Source: Prevotella sp.
GTDB taxonomy: Bacteria > Bacteroidota > Bacteroidia > Bacteroidales > Bacteroidaceae
Length of the DNA: 8,469 nt
Assembly (NCBI GenBank): GCA_024681875.1
Contig: JAILAA010000058.1
Coordinates: 1 to 8,469, forward strand
Direction of reading: 5' to 3'
The position numbers were made by a program, and so were the translations under genes. Within the stretch, counting starts at the first letter, position 1. Every line of letters begins with the position of its first letter. The notes beneath the pieces were generated by a model, which ran no database searches, was not told the DNA's origin, and saw nothing but the letters and a program-made list of their open reading frames with translations. Of the stretch, positions 1-7,440 are shown in pieces.

Positions 1-891
1 AACTACCTGAACGACGGTATGTTCCGCAGCGACAGCATCAAGGAGGAGACGCACGCCAAGACACCGCTTGACGATTATCTGCTGCAGGACAAGACCCTTG
101 ACTATCGTGTGCTGAACATGCCCTACGATGAGCGGCAGCTCAGCGCGGTGTTCAACGAAAACCAGACCAGCTATTACCATAAGAGCGTAGGCGGTTATCA
201 TGCCGCAAAGATGCAGCGCTATCAGGACTTGATTGACAGTTGCATCATCCGCGAAATGATGGCCATCAACTATTATGTGCCACAGATAAACTATCAGTTG
301 GATTCCGTACCGACAGACATGTTCATGCCCGTGCTGAACATGCTTAACACCCGCTATGTGGTAGTGATGACGCCTCAGGGTCTTATGCCCATGCAGAACA
401 ACAACACATGCGGCAACGCATGGTTTGTGGATAAGGTGAACTATGTGGCAACACCCGATGAGGAGCTGGCTGCATTGGAACAGACAGACCTGCGCCACGA
501 GGCCGTAGCCGACAAGCAGTTCGAGAAAGTCATAGGGCAGGCCGCACAGCAGGACAGCACCTCCACCGCCACGTTGGAGAGCTACACACCCAACCACCTC
601 GTCTACAATGTGGAGAGCCAGACGGGTGGCGTGCTCGTCTTCTCAGAAATCTACTATCCCGCCTGGACGGCCACCGTCGACGGCAAACCTGTAGACGTGG
701 GTCGTGTCAACTACGTGCTACGTGCCATCCATATCGATGGCGGCAAGCACAAGGTGGAGCTGGACTTCCACCCCGCCACCATCAACACCACTGAGACCAT
801 CGCCTACATCGCAATGGCCGTCATCGTGCTGTTGCTCCTATGCATCATCTTCTTAGAATGGAGAAAGAATAAGAAAACATCAAAAGCATGA
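1..891 (+). CDS. YfhO-family membrane protein, C-terminal part (5' end outside window)
   Basis: The reading frame is open from base 1, so the gene starts upstream; about 296 C-terminal residues are visible. The final 110 or so residues are typical of the YfhO family (large multi-pass membrane proteins, thought to be GT-C-like and linked to envelope glycosylation): a beta-rich stretch with SEIYYPAWTATVDGKPV, then NYVLRAI and GGKHKVELDFHPATI, then one last hydrophobic membrane segment (about nt 796-858, AYIAMAVIVLLLLCIIF) and a short basic tail (EWRKNKKTSKA). The part before it is soluble and should face the periplasm; the many N-terminal membrane helices of the family lie outside the window. 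The stop codon overlaps the next gene's start (ATGA), so the two are probably translated from one message. The substrate is unknown, and the role in Bacteroidota is poorly established. Family assignment is fairly sure; function is inference. Confidence 0.85.
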   Translation, partial: NYLNDGMFRSDSIKEETHAKTPLDDYLLQDKTLDYRVLNMPYDERQLSAVFNENQTSYYHKSVGGYHAAKMQRYQDLIDSCIIREMMAINYYVPQINYQLDSVPTDMFMPVLNMLNTRYVVVMTPQGLMPMQNNNTCGNAWFVDKVNYVATPDEELAALEQTDLRHEAVADKQFEKVIGQAAQQDSTSTATLESYTPNHLVYNVESQTGGVLVFSEIYYPAWTATVDGKPVDVGRVNYVLRAIHIDGGKHKVELDFHPATINTTETIAYIAMAVIVLLLLCIIFLEWRKNKKTSKA

Positions 892-2234
892 ACATTGTTT
901 TCAGACGCGCAGACACTCCCCTCCCTTATAAGGGAGGCGTGAGGGGTGGGGTTAGTATCTTAACCCTGTTGCTGGTAATGCTTATCGCCAGCCTTACCGC
1001 TTGCAAGAACACTAACAAGTCCACAGACCAGGAAACCGCCAGCCCCTTCGTGCAACGCCAGGGCTCGTCGTTTGTCGTCGACGGCCACGACTATCGCTTC
1101 GTGGGCACGAATTTCTGGTACGGCGCCATCCTCGGCAGCGAGGGACAGGGCGGCAACCGCGAGCGCCTTTGCCGCGAGCTTGACAAGCTGCATGAGCTGG
1201 GCCTCGACAACCTGCGCATCCTCGTGGGCAGCGACGGCGAGCGCGGCGTCACCACGAAGGTGGAGCCCACGCTGCAGGTCAGTCCTGGCGTCTATAACGA
1301 CACCATACTGGCTGGTTTGGATTATCTGCTGCAGGAGATGGGCAAGAGGAATATGAAGGCCGTGCTCTATCTGAACAACTCATGGGAATGGAGCGGCGGC
1401 TACGGCTTCTACTTGGAGCAGGCAGGCGAAGGGCCTCAGCCGCGCCCCAACGAAGCAGGATACGGGGTTTTCATGCAGGCCATGAGCAAATATGCCACCA
1501 ATGAGAAGGCCCACCAGCTGTTCTACGACTATGTGCGCTTCATCATCGGCCGCACCAATCGCTACACCAACGTGGCCTACACTGAAGACCCCACCATCAT
1601 GGCGTGGCAGATAGGCAATGAGCCGCGTGCCTTCAGCAAAGAGGCTAAGGAACCTTTTGCACAGTGGCTCAGCGAGGCCTCGGCATTGATCCGCAGTCTC
1701 GACAAGAACCATCTCATCAGCATCGGCTCGGAAGGCATCTGGGGCTGCGAGGGCGACACATTATTATATGAGCGCGTCTCGGCCGACGAGAACATCGACT
1801 ACCTCAACGCCCACATCTGGCCCTACAACTGGAACTGGGCAAAGGCCGACTCGCTGAAGGAGAACATCGGTCGGGCCTGCGACAACTCGGGCGAATATCT
1901 GAAAGAGCACGTGCGCATTGCGCAAAAGCTGCAGAAGCCTTTAGTGATAGAAGAATTCGGCTATCCGCGTGACGGTTTTCAGTTTGCTTGCGCTTCGCCG
2001 ACCACAGCCCGCGACCAGTATTACGACTACATCTTCTCGATGGCTATGAGCGACAGCACCGTGCGCGGCTGCAACTTCTGGGGATGGGGCGGTGAGGCCC
2101 GTCCTATGCACGAGCAGTGGCAGGTGGGCGACCCTTACTGCGGCGATCCTGCACAGGAGGCGCAGGGCCTGAACAGCGTCTTCGACTGCGACAGCTCCAC
2201 CCTGCAAATCATCAGGAAGCACAACAGCAAATAA
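888..2234 (+). CDS. GH5 glycoside hydrolase lipoprotein, probable endo-beta-1,4-mannanase (GH5_7-like)
   Basis: A 448-residue exported enzyme. Residues 1-38 form a lipoprotein signal with lipobox LTAC and lipidated Cys39; the residues after it (KNTNKSTD) are not acidic next to the Cys, so a surface-export signal is not evident. The catalytic TIM barrel spans about residues 58-447. WQIGNEPR carries the presumed acid/base Glu245, AHIWPYNW (308-315) is the usual substrate-cleft strand, and VIEEFGYPR carries the presumed nucleophile Glu356; FWGWGGEARP (397-406) closes the barrel. This motif set matches GH5 mannanases such as subfamily 7, which cut beta-1,4-mannosidic bonds in mannan, glucomannan or galactomannan. 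Other GH5 specificities are possible. The start at 888 overlaps the YfhO stop (ATGA), and the next Met (residue 31) would leave too short a signal. No SusC/SusD genes are in view. The N-region contains a repeat-derived insert of about 14 residues (10-22 core). Confidence 0.88.
   Translation: MNIVFRRADTPLPYKGGVRGGVSILTLLLVMLIASLTACKNTNKSTDQETASPFVQRQGSSFVVDGHDYRFVGTNFWYGAILGSEGQGGNRERLCRELDKLHELGLDNLRILVGSDGERGVTTKVEPTLQVSPGVYNDTILAGLDYLLQEMGKRNMKAVLYLNNSWEWSGGYGFYLEQAGEGPQPRPNEAGYGVFMQAMSKYATNEKAHQLFYDYVRFIIGRTNRYTNVAYTEDPTIMAWQIGNEPRAFSKEAKEPFAQWLSEASALIRSLDKNHLISIGSEGIWGCEGDTLLYERVSADENIDYLNAHIWPYNWNWAKADSLKENIGRACDNSGEYLKEHVRIAQKLQKPLVIEEFGYPRDGFQFACASPTTARDQYYDYIFSMAMSDSTVRGCNFWGWGGEARPMHEQWQVGDPYCGDPAQEAQGLNSVFDCDSSTLQIIRKHNSK
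913..956. repeat. GC-rich palindromic interspersed-type repeat inside the signal-peptide coding region
   Basis: The segment consists of C-rich blocks followed by G-rich blocks around a perfect 16-base palindrome, CTCCCTTATAAGGGAG at 921-936, with GAGGGG (941-946) and GTGGGG further on. It is read in frame as roughly DTPLPYKGGVRGGV. Short elements of this form (CCCCTCCC... GGGAGG...GGGGTGGGG) recur in Bacteroidota genomes, mostly between genes; that is general knowledge, and only one copy is in this window. The exact borders are uncertain. In the mRNA it could fold into a stable hairpin about 30 nt after the start codon. Confidence 0.6.
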
Positions 2235-2240
2235 CGCCAA

Positions 2241-2280
2241 AAAAAGTGACTTACTCTTTGTGAAAAGTAAGTCACTTTTT
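2241..2280. terminator. Bidirectional rho-independent terminator between convergent genes
   Basis: A perfect 15-base inverted repeat, AAAAAGTGACTTACT at 2241-2255 and its complement at 2266-2280, encloses a 10-base loop. The stem begins with a run of A and ends with a run of T, so a transcript from either side forms the same hairpin followed by U residues. It lies 6 bases after the GH5 stop codon and 44 bases beyond the stop codon of the leftward 636-residue gene, ending both units. Confidence 0.92.
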
Positions 2281-2324
2281 CTTATATCCAAGTCAGAATA
2301 TCTGACGAGGAGTTGTTTGGCTGT

Positions 2325-4235
2325 TTATTTCACCACCTTCTTGCCATTGATGATGTAGATGCCCTTGGTGGCATTATTCACCTGCTGTCCGCGGAGGTTG
2401 TAGATGGCATTGCTCTTTGTGCTGACTTTGTTCACCGTCTCGATGCCATCGGTGATACCGCTGCCAAAATACATCAGAGTGAAATTGTCGAAGATGCACC
2501 ACAGGTTGGTGCTCTGCTCCAAGCGTGTGCCTACAGTCATCTGGCCGTCTTCAGCAACGGTGAACTGGATAGGCTCAATGGTGTACTTGCCTTCGGCAAA
2601 CTCTACAGAGGCATCGCTCATACTGTTTCCATTGCTTCCGTCATGGTCAGGCAATTCACCCATGACAGGGAAAGTTGCTGTCTCTTCGTTGGCAAAGAAT
2701 ACGGGCAGGTCAACTGTCGTAATCTCACCATCCACCTTATCCTCACGATAGAAGCCCTGGGCGGTCATCTCATAGATACCGGCAGGTGCACCCTCTACTG
2801 TCTGGCTGATGGTGAAAATGCTGTGGAAGCTCTCAGCACAGTTATTCACGTTGTTACCGCCATTCAGATTATTATTGGTGCAATCCTCACTAACCGTCCA
2901 AAAGTCGCTGCGTTTGTCATTGCGGTTGAAGTTGGGATTCTTCAGTAAGAACGTTGCATTGACGGGGGTTTCCTTTGTTGCCTCGGCCATTTCTGACAAG
3001 CGTTGCTCCATAACTCCCTCTGCTGTAACGATAATCCACTCGCGCGGGGTGTCACTCATCACCAGATTGTTGTTCAGGTCGATGCTGAGGTACTGATTGC
3101 CATTGGTTATGAAGAAGCCAAAGCCAACATACTCAAGTATCCAGTTATAGGCAGGTGAGTCTGTGTAAAGGTTGCTTCCCAAGAAGTGCTTGTTTTCTTT
3201 TTCAAAAACCTGTGTGTCAATAGTTACGGTTTTATCTTCATTGGAAGTGAATATCATGTCAAGGCCTAATTCGTTTACGATTCCACGTGTACCCCAATCA
3301 TGGCCGGCTGCGACATAAAGTCCAGATACGGCATCAATGATATAGGCAACACCATCATAAGCGACACGAATGCTAAGCTTGAATTCATTCTCAGCTGCTT
3401 GCAAGGCTGTGGTGGCATCATTAATTTCGCTAACCGTTGTAGCGTTGAGAGCTGCTGAAGCATTACTGATAGCTTGATTGAGCTGGCTCAAGGCATCCTC
3501 ATCAGCATTCTTGTAAATATCTGCCATAGCATTGGCTTTATCAATTTCTGCCTGTAGGGCGTCTTTAGCAGCTTCCAGGAAGTCTGTCAGAGTCAGGGTA
3601 ATGTTGTCGAAGAAAATCTTGGCATTTGCTCCTGAACCACCGGAAATGGCCTGTCCGCCAATTTGGAATTTACCCTCAGTGGGTTCCGTAATGTCAAATG
3701 AAACAACATCTGTCACCCATTCTCCTGATGTGAATGAGGTCTTTTTTGACAAGATTGCAGTTCCCTCGGTAGGCACAAAACCCAAGAGCGACTTGAAATT
3801 CTGTGCACCGTTATTGGCATTGTAAGCATAGACTTTCAGGTCGTAATGTCCTGCGGGCAAGGTAATGGGATTGGTGGACTGATAGTAGAAGGCATGAGAC
3901 CATCCAACGGAGATGCCTAAAGCATTTCCGCTATTTCCTGCATTGTCGGCAGCAGGAATTGGTGCACCGTTAATCTGACCGTCACTTCCATAGGCAAAAA
4001 CTGCAGACATTGACCATGTCTCTGCCTGCTGGTCGTACAAGAATGTCCAGCCTGAATCGGAATAGTCAACACCGAGCCCATCTTTCGATGTGGCAAGATT
4101 GCCTTCAGACGGGGTACAGTCTTCGAATCCGGGATTGACAATGTACTGGCTGGTGACGTCAGTCTGTGCCTGTGCCGTCATCCCCACGGCCATTGTGGCA
4201 GTGAGGAAGAGTGTTTTTAGTGAGTTTTTTCTCAT
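2325..4235 (-). CDS. Secreted multidomain protein with two related beta-sandwich modules, lectin-like domain and T9SS-type tail
   Basis: No enzyme family is recognised. The 636-residue product has a signal peptide (1-23, ending AQAQ). An N-terminal beta-sandwich of carbohydrate-binding or galactose-binding-like character spans about 27-217, from NPGFEDC to FFDNITLTLTD. An Ala-rich helical segment (218-290, FIVAR-like) follows. A lectin-like domain (about 296-405) contains YIIDAVSGLYVAAG, LDMIF, DTQVFE and ITNGNQYLSID. A second sandwich (about 425-592) runs from LKNPNFNRND to CIFDNFTLMYFG. The tail (about 594-636) has IYNLRGQQVNN and KGIYIINGKKVVK, resembling short type IX secretion sorting tails. 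It lies 50 bases downstream of the M60 protease gene on the same strand with no terminator between, so co-transcription is likely. The gene looks more A+T rich than its neighbours. A glycan- or protein-binding accessory role is inferred. Confidence 0.8.
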   Translation of the reverse strand: MRKNSLKTLFLTATMAVGMTAQAQTDVTSQYIVNPGFEDCTPSEGNLATSKDGLGVDYSDSGWTFLYDQQAETWSMSAVFAYGSDGQINGAPIPAADNAGNSGNALGISVGWSHAFYYQSTNPITLPAGHYDLKVYAYNANNGAQNFKSLLGFVPTEGTAILSKKTSFTSGEWVTDVVSFDITEPTEGKFQIGGQAISGGSGANAKIFFDNITLTLTDFLEAAKDALQAEIDKANAMADIYKNADEDALSQLNQAISNASAALNATTVSEINDATTALQAAENEFKLSIRVAYDGVAYIIDAVSGLYVAAGHDWGTRGIVNELGLDMIFTSNEDKTVTIDTQVFEKENKHFLGSNLYTDSPAYNWILEYVGFGFFITNGNQYLSIDLNNNLVMSDTPREWIIVTAEGVMEQRLSEMAEATKETPVNATFLLKNPNFNRNDKRSDFWTVSEDCTNNNLNGGNNVNNCAESFHSIFTISQTVEGAPAGIYEMTAQGFYREDKVDGEITTVDLPVFFANEETATFPVMGELPDHDGSNGNSMSDASVEFAEGKYTIEPIQFTVAEDGQMTVGTRLEQSTNLWCIFDNFTLMYFGSGITDGIETVNKVSTKSNAIYNLRGQQVNNATKGIYIINGKKVVK

Positions 4236-4285
4236 ACTCAGTAAGTTTTCGTTATTTAAATATTGTAAAAAAGGTCGACTATCTT

Positions 4286-7200
4286 TTATGGACGGACATA
4301 GACTTTCTTTCCATTGACGATGTATACGCCAGGGGCATTAGCGTGCTGCAGGCGCTGGCCTTGCAGGTTATGAATATCCTTGTGGTCTGCATCGGTCTGT
4401 ATGGTCACGATACCGTCGGGGTTAGGCTTCGTGTCAGTGCAGACAACATCCTTCATATTGTACATGGCCGTCTTGATGGTGACATTGGCGATGCCTAAGT
4501 TGAGGACTGCCTGTGGCAGAGCGACGCTTCGGGCGTTAGTGGCCCAGATGAGGTTGCCCTGTGCGTCATAGAATTTATGCCCAGCATAGTTAGTGCCGCG
4601 GAAAGTGATGGTCTTCCCGTTGGACGAGATTGTATAGTAGTCGTCCACGACATCGGGGGCGTCATCGGTGAATAGCTCGTAGTCGCCAGTCACGCCAATA
4701 GGCAGGCTGGCGTATTCAGCCACTTCGTTGTGCTGGTCCAGATTGTTCTTCTTCAACCCGTTGGCAGTGGCGGGCAGGCCTTCAAAGATGTTGTTGGGGT
4801 CAGCAGGCTTCATCGGCTGCAGATGGTCGTCGATGAACATGATGTTGCCCAGTTTCTGCTCATACCTCTGCATATATTTGCGAGCAGCATTGATCTGTGC
4901 CTGCGTGGTGGTGACGTCATATTCGGCGTAGTCGCTGACATGCACCTTGGTACCAGGCACGAACATGCCGTAGGCCTCGAAGAATTCTGAGAGGTCGGCC
5001 TGTGCCACGTCGCAGATCATCTTAGCCAGATGCAGGTAGTCAGTGCTGCCACTGCCCGTGCTCTTGTTGATGGGATTCTTACGCATGGTGCGGAAGAGGT
5101 TAGGCAGGAACTGGTCGTTATGATGCTGTACGTGGAAGTAGAGGTAGAGCTGGAAGAACATGCTGGTGGTCTGCCAGATATTGCGCTCCAGCCAGCGGGT
5201 ACCCTTGCTCAACTCCCAGAACACGTCGACGGGAAGCTGGCGGCGTGTGGTGATAATGCCCTGTTCGAAGGTGTTGATGTTGGAGAACAAGTTGTTCGAG
5301 CTCTCCGTCGTACCGATGACGTTGATGCTGCCCTGATGGTTGTGTCCTATCTCGTGGCTGGGCCCCCAGATGCTGCCGGGCTGCCTCATCTTATTATAGT
5401 TCATCACCGTCGGTATGGTTGACTCATCGTACCATGTGCCGTAGGTGGTAGCGTGCATGTAGGAGCTGGCACCGCTGAAAGCGTTCCAGATGTTGCGGTA
5501 GCGGCCCTCGAAGTCCTCGACGCCCATGTAGCGCTCTTCGTTCACCACGATGCGGTCCCAGATGCGCATCAGGCCCTCCATCTCGTTGGGCTCAGCCTGT
5601 TTGACCAAGGTGGTGCCCATGCAGAACACCAGGTGCTGCGTCTTCAGGTTCAGCACGGGGCTTGCCTTCAGCAGACTCCTCTGCAGCAGCTTCCAGTCGG
5701 CGTTGGTCATACCGCGCGTAGCGTCCCAGTAGCCTTGCAGCTGTCCGCCCTCGATGTGGATGTTGATGTCAGGGTAGTCGCTGAGCATCTTCTGCGGGTC
5801 TGTCACCTGATAGAAGACGTAGAGCATCTTCTGTTCAGAATAGCGCAGCAGGTTGAGTCCTGCCCTCAGCGTAGTCGTCTCGCCCGTGGGATGATTGCCT
5901 GGCACGCCATCAGTGCTTACAGCCTCCATCATCAGCGTGGCACCCGCCTTGGGACCTGCTCCCACATAGACGTAGACGATGTCGCCTGGGTTAGCCACGA
6001 TGCCCGTGGGATTTGACAAGCGGCCGAAGGTGTTGCTCATGGTGAAATTGTTGGCATCGGCCATGGTCTCGTAGTTGCTGTAGGACTGGTAACTGGCCAC
6101 GCGGAAGAATTGCTCATAGCCTGCCGTATAGCCCGTGGCCTGGTTGGTGAACTGCTGCCAGGTGTTGTTCTTCACCTTCAGCACCATTGCTTGCATAGCG
6201 GAAGACAGGGCAGCAAAATCTTCATTCTGTGCCAGTGCCTCATCACTGAGTGCCTGGATATCGGCCTTCAGCGTGGTGCAGGCCTTGTCTTCAAACAAAT
6301 TGTTCAAGCGCTGCTGTAAGGCGGCCTTGTTCTTCACCAGATAGTCGTAATCGGCCTGCTGTTGGCGAATCTGCTCCAGCAGGGCCTCATCCAACTCCAC
6401 CTCTTCGAAGTTCCATACGCTGGCATCTGCGTCAATGCTCCAGTAGACCACATTATGCCCCTGTGTCGTGGCGTCGTGCAGACCTCCCCAGTCTGTGCCA
6501 TACCTGATAGTCCAGGTGGCATCCCATTTGTCGCCTACAGTATTGATGTTGAAGAAAACTTGAGACGCTCCCATGTGATAGGGCGTACTTTGCTGTGTCT
6601 GACGCAGGATGAATTTCTGGGTGATGACCGCCTGTATGCTCCATCCCGTGTCAGAGTGGTGCAGTTGCCAGTATTGGCTGTAGTTGGTGTCGTCGGGCTC
6701 CTTTGTCGAGAGGTCACTGCCCTCGGTAAGCACACGGCCATAAATGCTGCGCAGTCGGTAATAGGCGCCTTCCTTCAGCTCTCGGGTGAAATGAGTGACC
6801 TCCTGTAATCTGGTCATCACATCAGCCTCGGTGAATTGGGTCTCAGCCTCTATATACCAGTCGCAGCCTTCGTCCATAGAATAACTGAACAGGGCATGGC
6901 TGGTGTTGGTGTTCAGAAAGTAAGAGCCAGAGAAGTCACTCTTCGATGAAATGTTCCAGAATTTTGCTGCACCCGTGGCGTTGGGACTCTTGCGGATGTA
7001 GAGCCGTGTCTTGTTCGCAGCGGGCGTGGTATATTCAGCCTGCAGGTACTCGCCCGTGTTAGCGCTGCGCAGGTAATAGCCATCTCCGTAAGACTCCAAA
7101 ATCCATACTTGGCTCAGCTTCGCAGCATTCTTCGCTGTTGTGGTAGCAGTTCCATTCTTTTCTGTTGACAAATACCAACTCGTACGCTTGCTCTTCAGGC

Positions 7201-7291
7201 GTACCAATCCCGTATCAAATTCCTGAGCATGAACACAAAGTGGAAGCAAATTCAGGATCATCAGTGTAAAGTAGAGAAATAGACGTTTCAT
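4286..7291 (-). CDS. Secreted M60-family (enhancin-like) zinc metalloprotease with ricin-like N-terminal domains and T9SS-type tail
   Basis: A 1001-residue protein. The signal peptide is residues 1-22 (ending VHA-Q). Two beta-trefoil/ricin-like segments follow, about 25-150 (SKRTSWYLSTE, GYYLRSANTGEYLQAE) and 172-297 (GAYYRLRSIYGRVLTE, YWQLHHSDTGWSIQAV). A helical linker covers about 299-378. The M60 region, about 395-780, starts with a beta-sandwich portion (LSNPTGIVANPGDIVYVYVG) and carries HEIGH at 646-650 (nt 5342-5356) with Glu663 12 residues later, fitting the M60 signature HExxHx(8-28)E: His646 and His650 bind zinc, Glu647 is catalytic. A small beta domain (about 868-945) precedes a tail (about 970-1001) with IHNLQGQRL and PGVYIVNGKKV. 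M60 proteases of gut Bacteroidales, such as BT4244, attack O-glycosylated proteins including mucins; that target is inferred here. The start at 7291 follows a clear promoter, and no catalytic residue is missing. Confidence 0.9.
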   Translation of the reverse strand: MKRLFLYFTLMILNLLPLCVHAQEFDTGLVRLKSKRTSWYLSTEKNGTATTTAKNAAKLSQVWILESYGDGYYLRSANTGEYLQAEYTTPAANKTRLYIRKSPNATGAAKFWNISSKSDFSGSYFLNTNTSHALFSYSMDEGCDWYIEAETQFTEADVMTRLQEVTHFTRELKEGAYYRLRSIYGRVLTEGSDLSTKEPDDTNYSQYWQLHHSDTGWSIQAVITQKFILRQTQQSTPYHMGASQVFFNINTVGDKWDATWTIRYGTDWGGLHDATTQGHNVVYWSIDADASVWNFEEVELDEALLEQIRQQQADYDYLVKNKAALQQRLNNLFEDKACTTLKADIQALSDEALAQNEDFAALSSAMQAMVLKVKNNTWQQFTNQATGYTAGYEQFFRVASYQSYSNYETMADANNFTMSNTFGRLSNPTGIVANPGDIVYVYVGAGPKAGATLMMEAVSTDGVPGNHPTGETTTLRAGLNLLRYSEQKMLYVFYQVTDPQKMLSDYPDINIHIEGGQLQGYWDATRGMTNADWKLLQRSLLKASPVLNLKTQHLVFCMGTTLVKQAEPNEMEGLMRIWDRIVVNEERYMGVEDFEGRYRNIWNAFSGASSYMHATTYGTWYDESTIPTVMNYNKMRQPGSIWGPSHEIGHNHQGSINVIGTTESSNNLFSNINTFEQGIITTRRQLPVDVFWELSKGTRWLERNIWQTTSMFFQLYLYFHVQHHNDQFLPNLFRTMRKNPINKSTGSGSTDYLHLAKMICDVAQADLSEFFEAYGMFVPGTKVHVSDYAEYDVTTTQAQINAARKYMQRYEQKLGNIMFIDDHLQPMKPADPNNIFEGLPATANGLKKNNLDQHNEVAEYASLPIGVTGDYELFTDDAPDVVDDYYTISSNGKTITFRGTNYAGHKFYDAQGNLIWATNARSVALPQAVLNLGIANVTIKTAMYNMKDVVCTDTKPNPDGIVTIQTDADHKDIHNLQGQRLQHANAPGVYIVNGKKVYVRP
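5303..5356 (-). other. M60 zinc-binding and catalytic site (HEIGH...E) codons
   Basis: Codons for His646-Glu-Ile-Gly-His650 read on the minus strand at 5356-5342, and Glu663 is encoded at 5305-5303 within GTTESSNN. The spacing of 12 residues between the second His and the Glu falls within the M60 family signature. The site is complete, so the protease is expected to be active. Confidence 0.88.
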
Positions 7292-7315
7292 GTTGTAGTA
7301 GTTTTATAATTTGGG

Positions 7316-7347
7316 CAAAGATACGATTATTTCCTGAAACGAACAAT
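7316..7347 (-). promoter_or_regulatory. Bacteroidota-type promoter for the M60 protease unit
   Basis: On the minus strand, ATTG (7347-7344) is followed after 20 bases by TATCTTTG (7323-7316). These match the Bacteroidota sigma-ABfr -33 (TTTG) and -7 (TAnnTTTG) boxes. Transcription would start near 7309-7311, giving a short leader of about 20 bases before the ATG at 7291. The leader is A+T rich and has no Shine-Dalgarno sequence, as is usual in this phylum. Confidence 0.75.
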
Positions 7348-7364
7348 TTTTTTTCAAAAAAAAT
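7346..7364. repeat. A8/T8 perfect inverted repeat upstream of the M60 promoter
   Basis: Eight T residues, one C and eight A residues (7347-7363), flanked by A and T, form a 9-base perfect inverted repeat with a single central base. It abuts the -33 box of the leftward promoter. It may act as an UP-like A-tract or as bent DNA; a terminator role is unlikely because no gene points into it. Its function is inferred only from position. Confidence 0.5.
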
Positions 7365-7406
7365 GATTTGTTTTCATGGTAAAAGGGTTTAAAATAAAGA
7401 ATAAAT

Positions 7407-7439
7407 ATTTGTTTAGACCACGTCGCGATTTAAACAAAT
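7407..7439. repeat. 9-base inverted repeat in divergent promoter region (ATTTGTTTA / TAAACAAAT)
   Basis: ATTTGTTTA (7407-7415) and its exact complement TAAACAAAT (7431-7439) are separated by 15 bases that include CGTCGCG. A further direct copy of ATTTGTTT lies at 7366-7373, next to the A/T tract. The arrangement suggests an operator, but the binding protein cannot be named. There is no T run, so it does not look like a terminator. Confidence 0.45.
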
Positions 7440-7440
7440 C

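Noticed and set aside
978..980. ATG at residue 31 as the start of the GH5 gene, which would exclude the repeat from the protein
   Set aside because: It would leave only eight residues before the lipobox Cys, with no basic N-region, too short for a lipoprotein signal; the ATGA overlap also favours the start at 888.
2313..2948. Open frame of 211 codons on the plus strand opposite the 636-residue gene
   Set aside because: It is antisense to a gene with a signal peptide and recognisable modules, has no promoter of its own, and reads as low-information sequence typical of a shadow frame.
5453..6016. Open frame of 187 codons on the plus strand opposite the M60 gene
   Set aside because: The His/Val/Ala-rich composition is what the complement of the protease codons would give; no domain is recognisable.
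7232..7240. Cys19 of the M60 protein as a lipoprotein cysteine
   Set aside because: The preceding residues are Leu-Pro-Leu, which do not make a lipobox; a standard signal peptidase site after VHA fits better.
7407..7439. Inverted repeat as an intrinsic terminator
   Set aside because: The stem is A+T rich, has no following T run, and no gene reads into it from either side.
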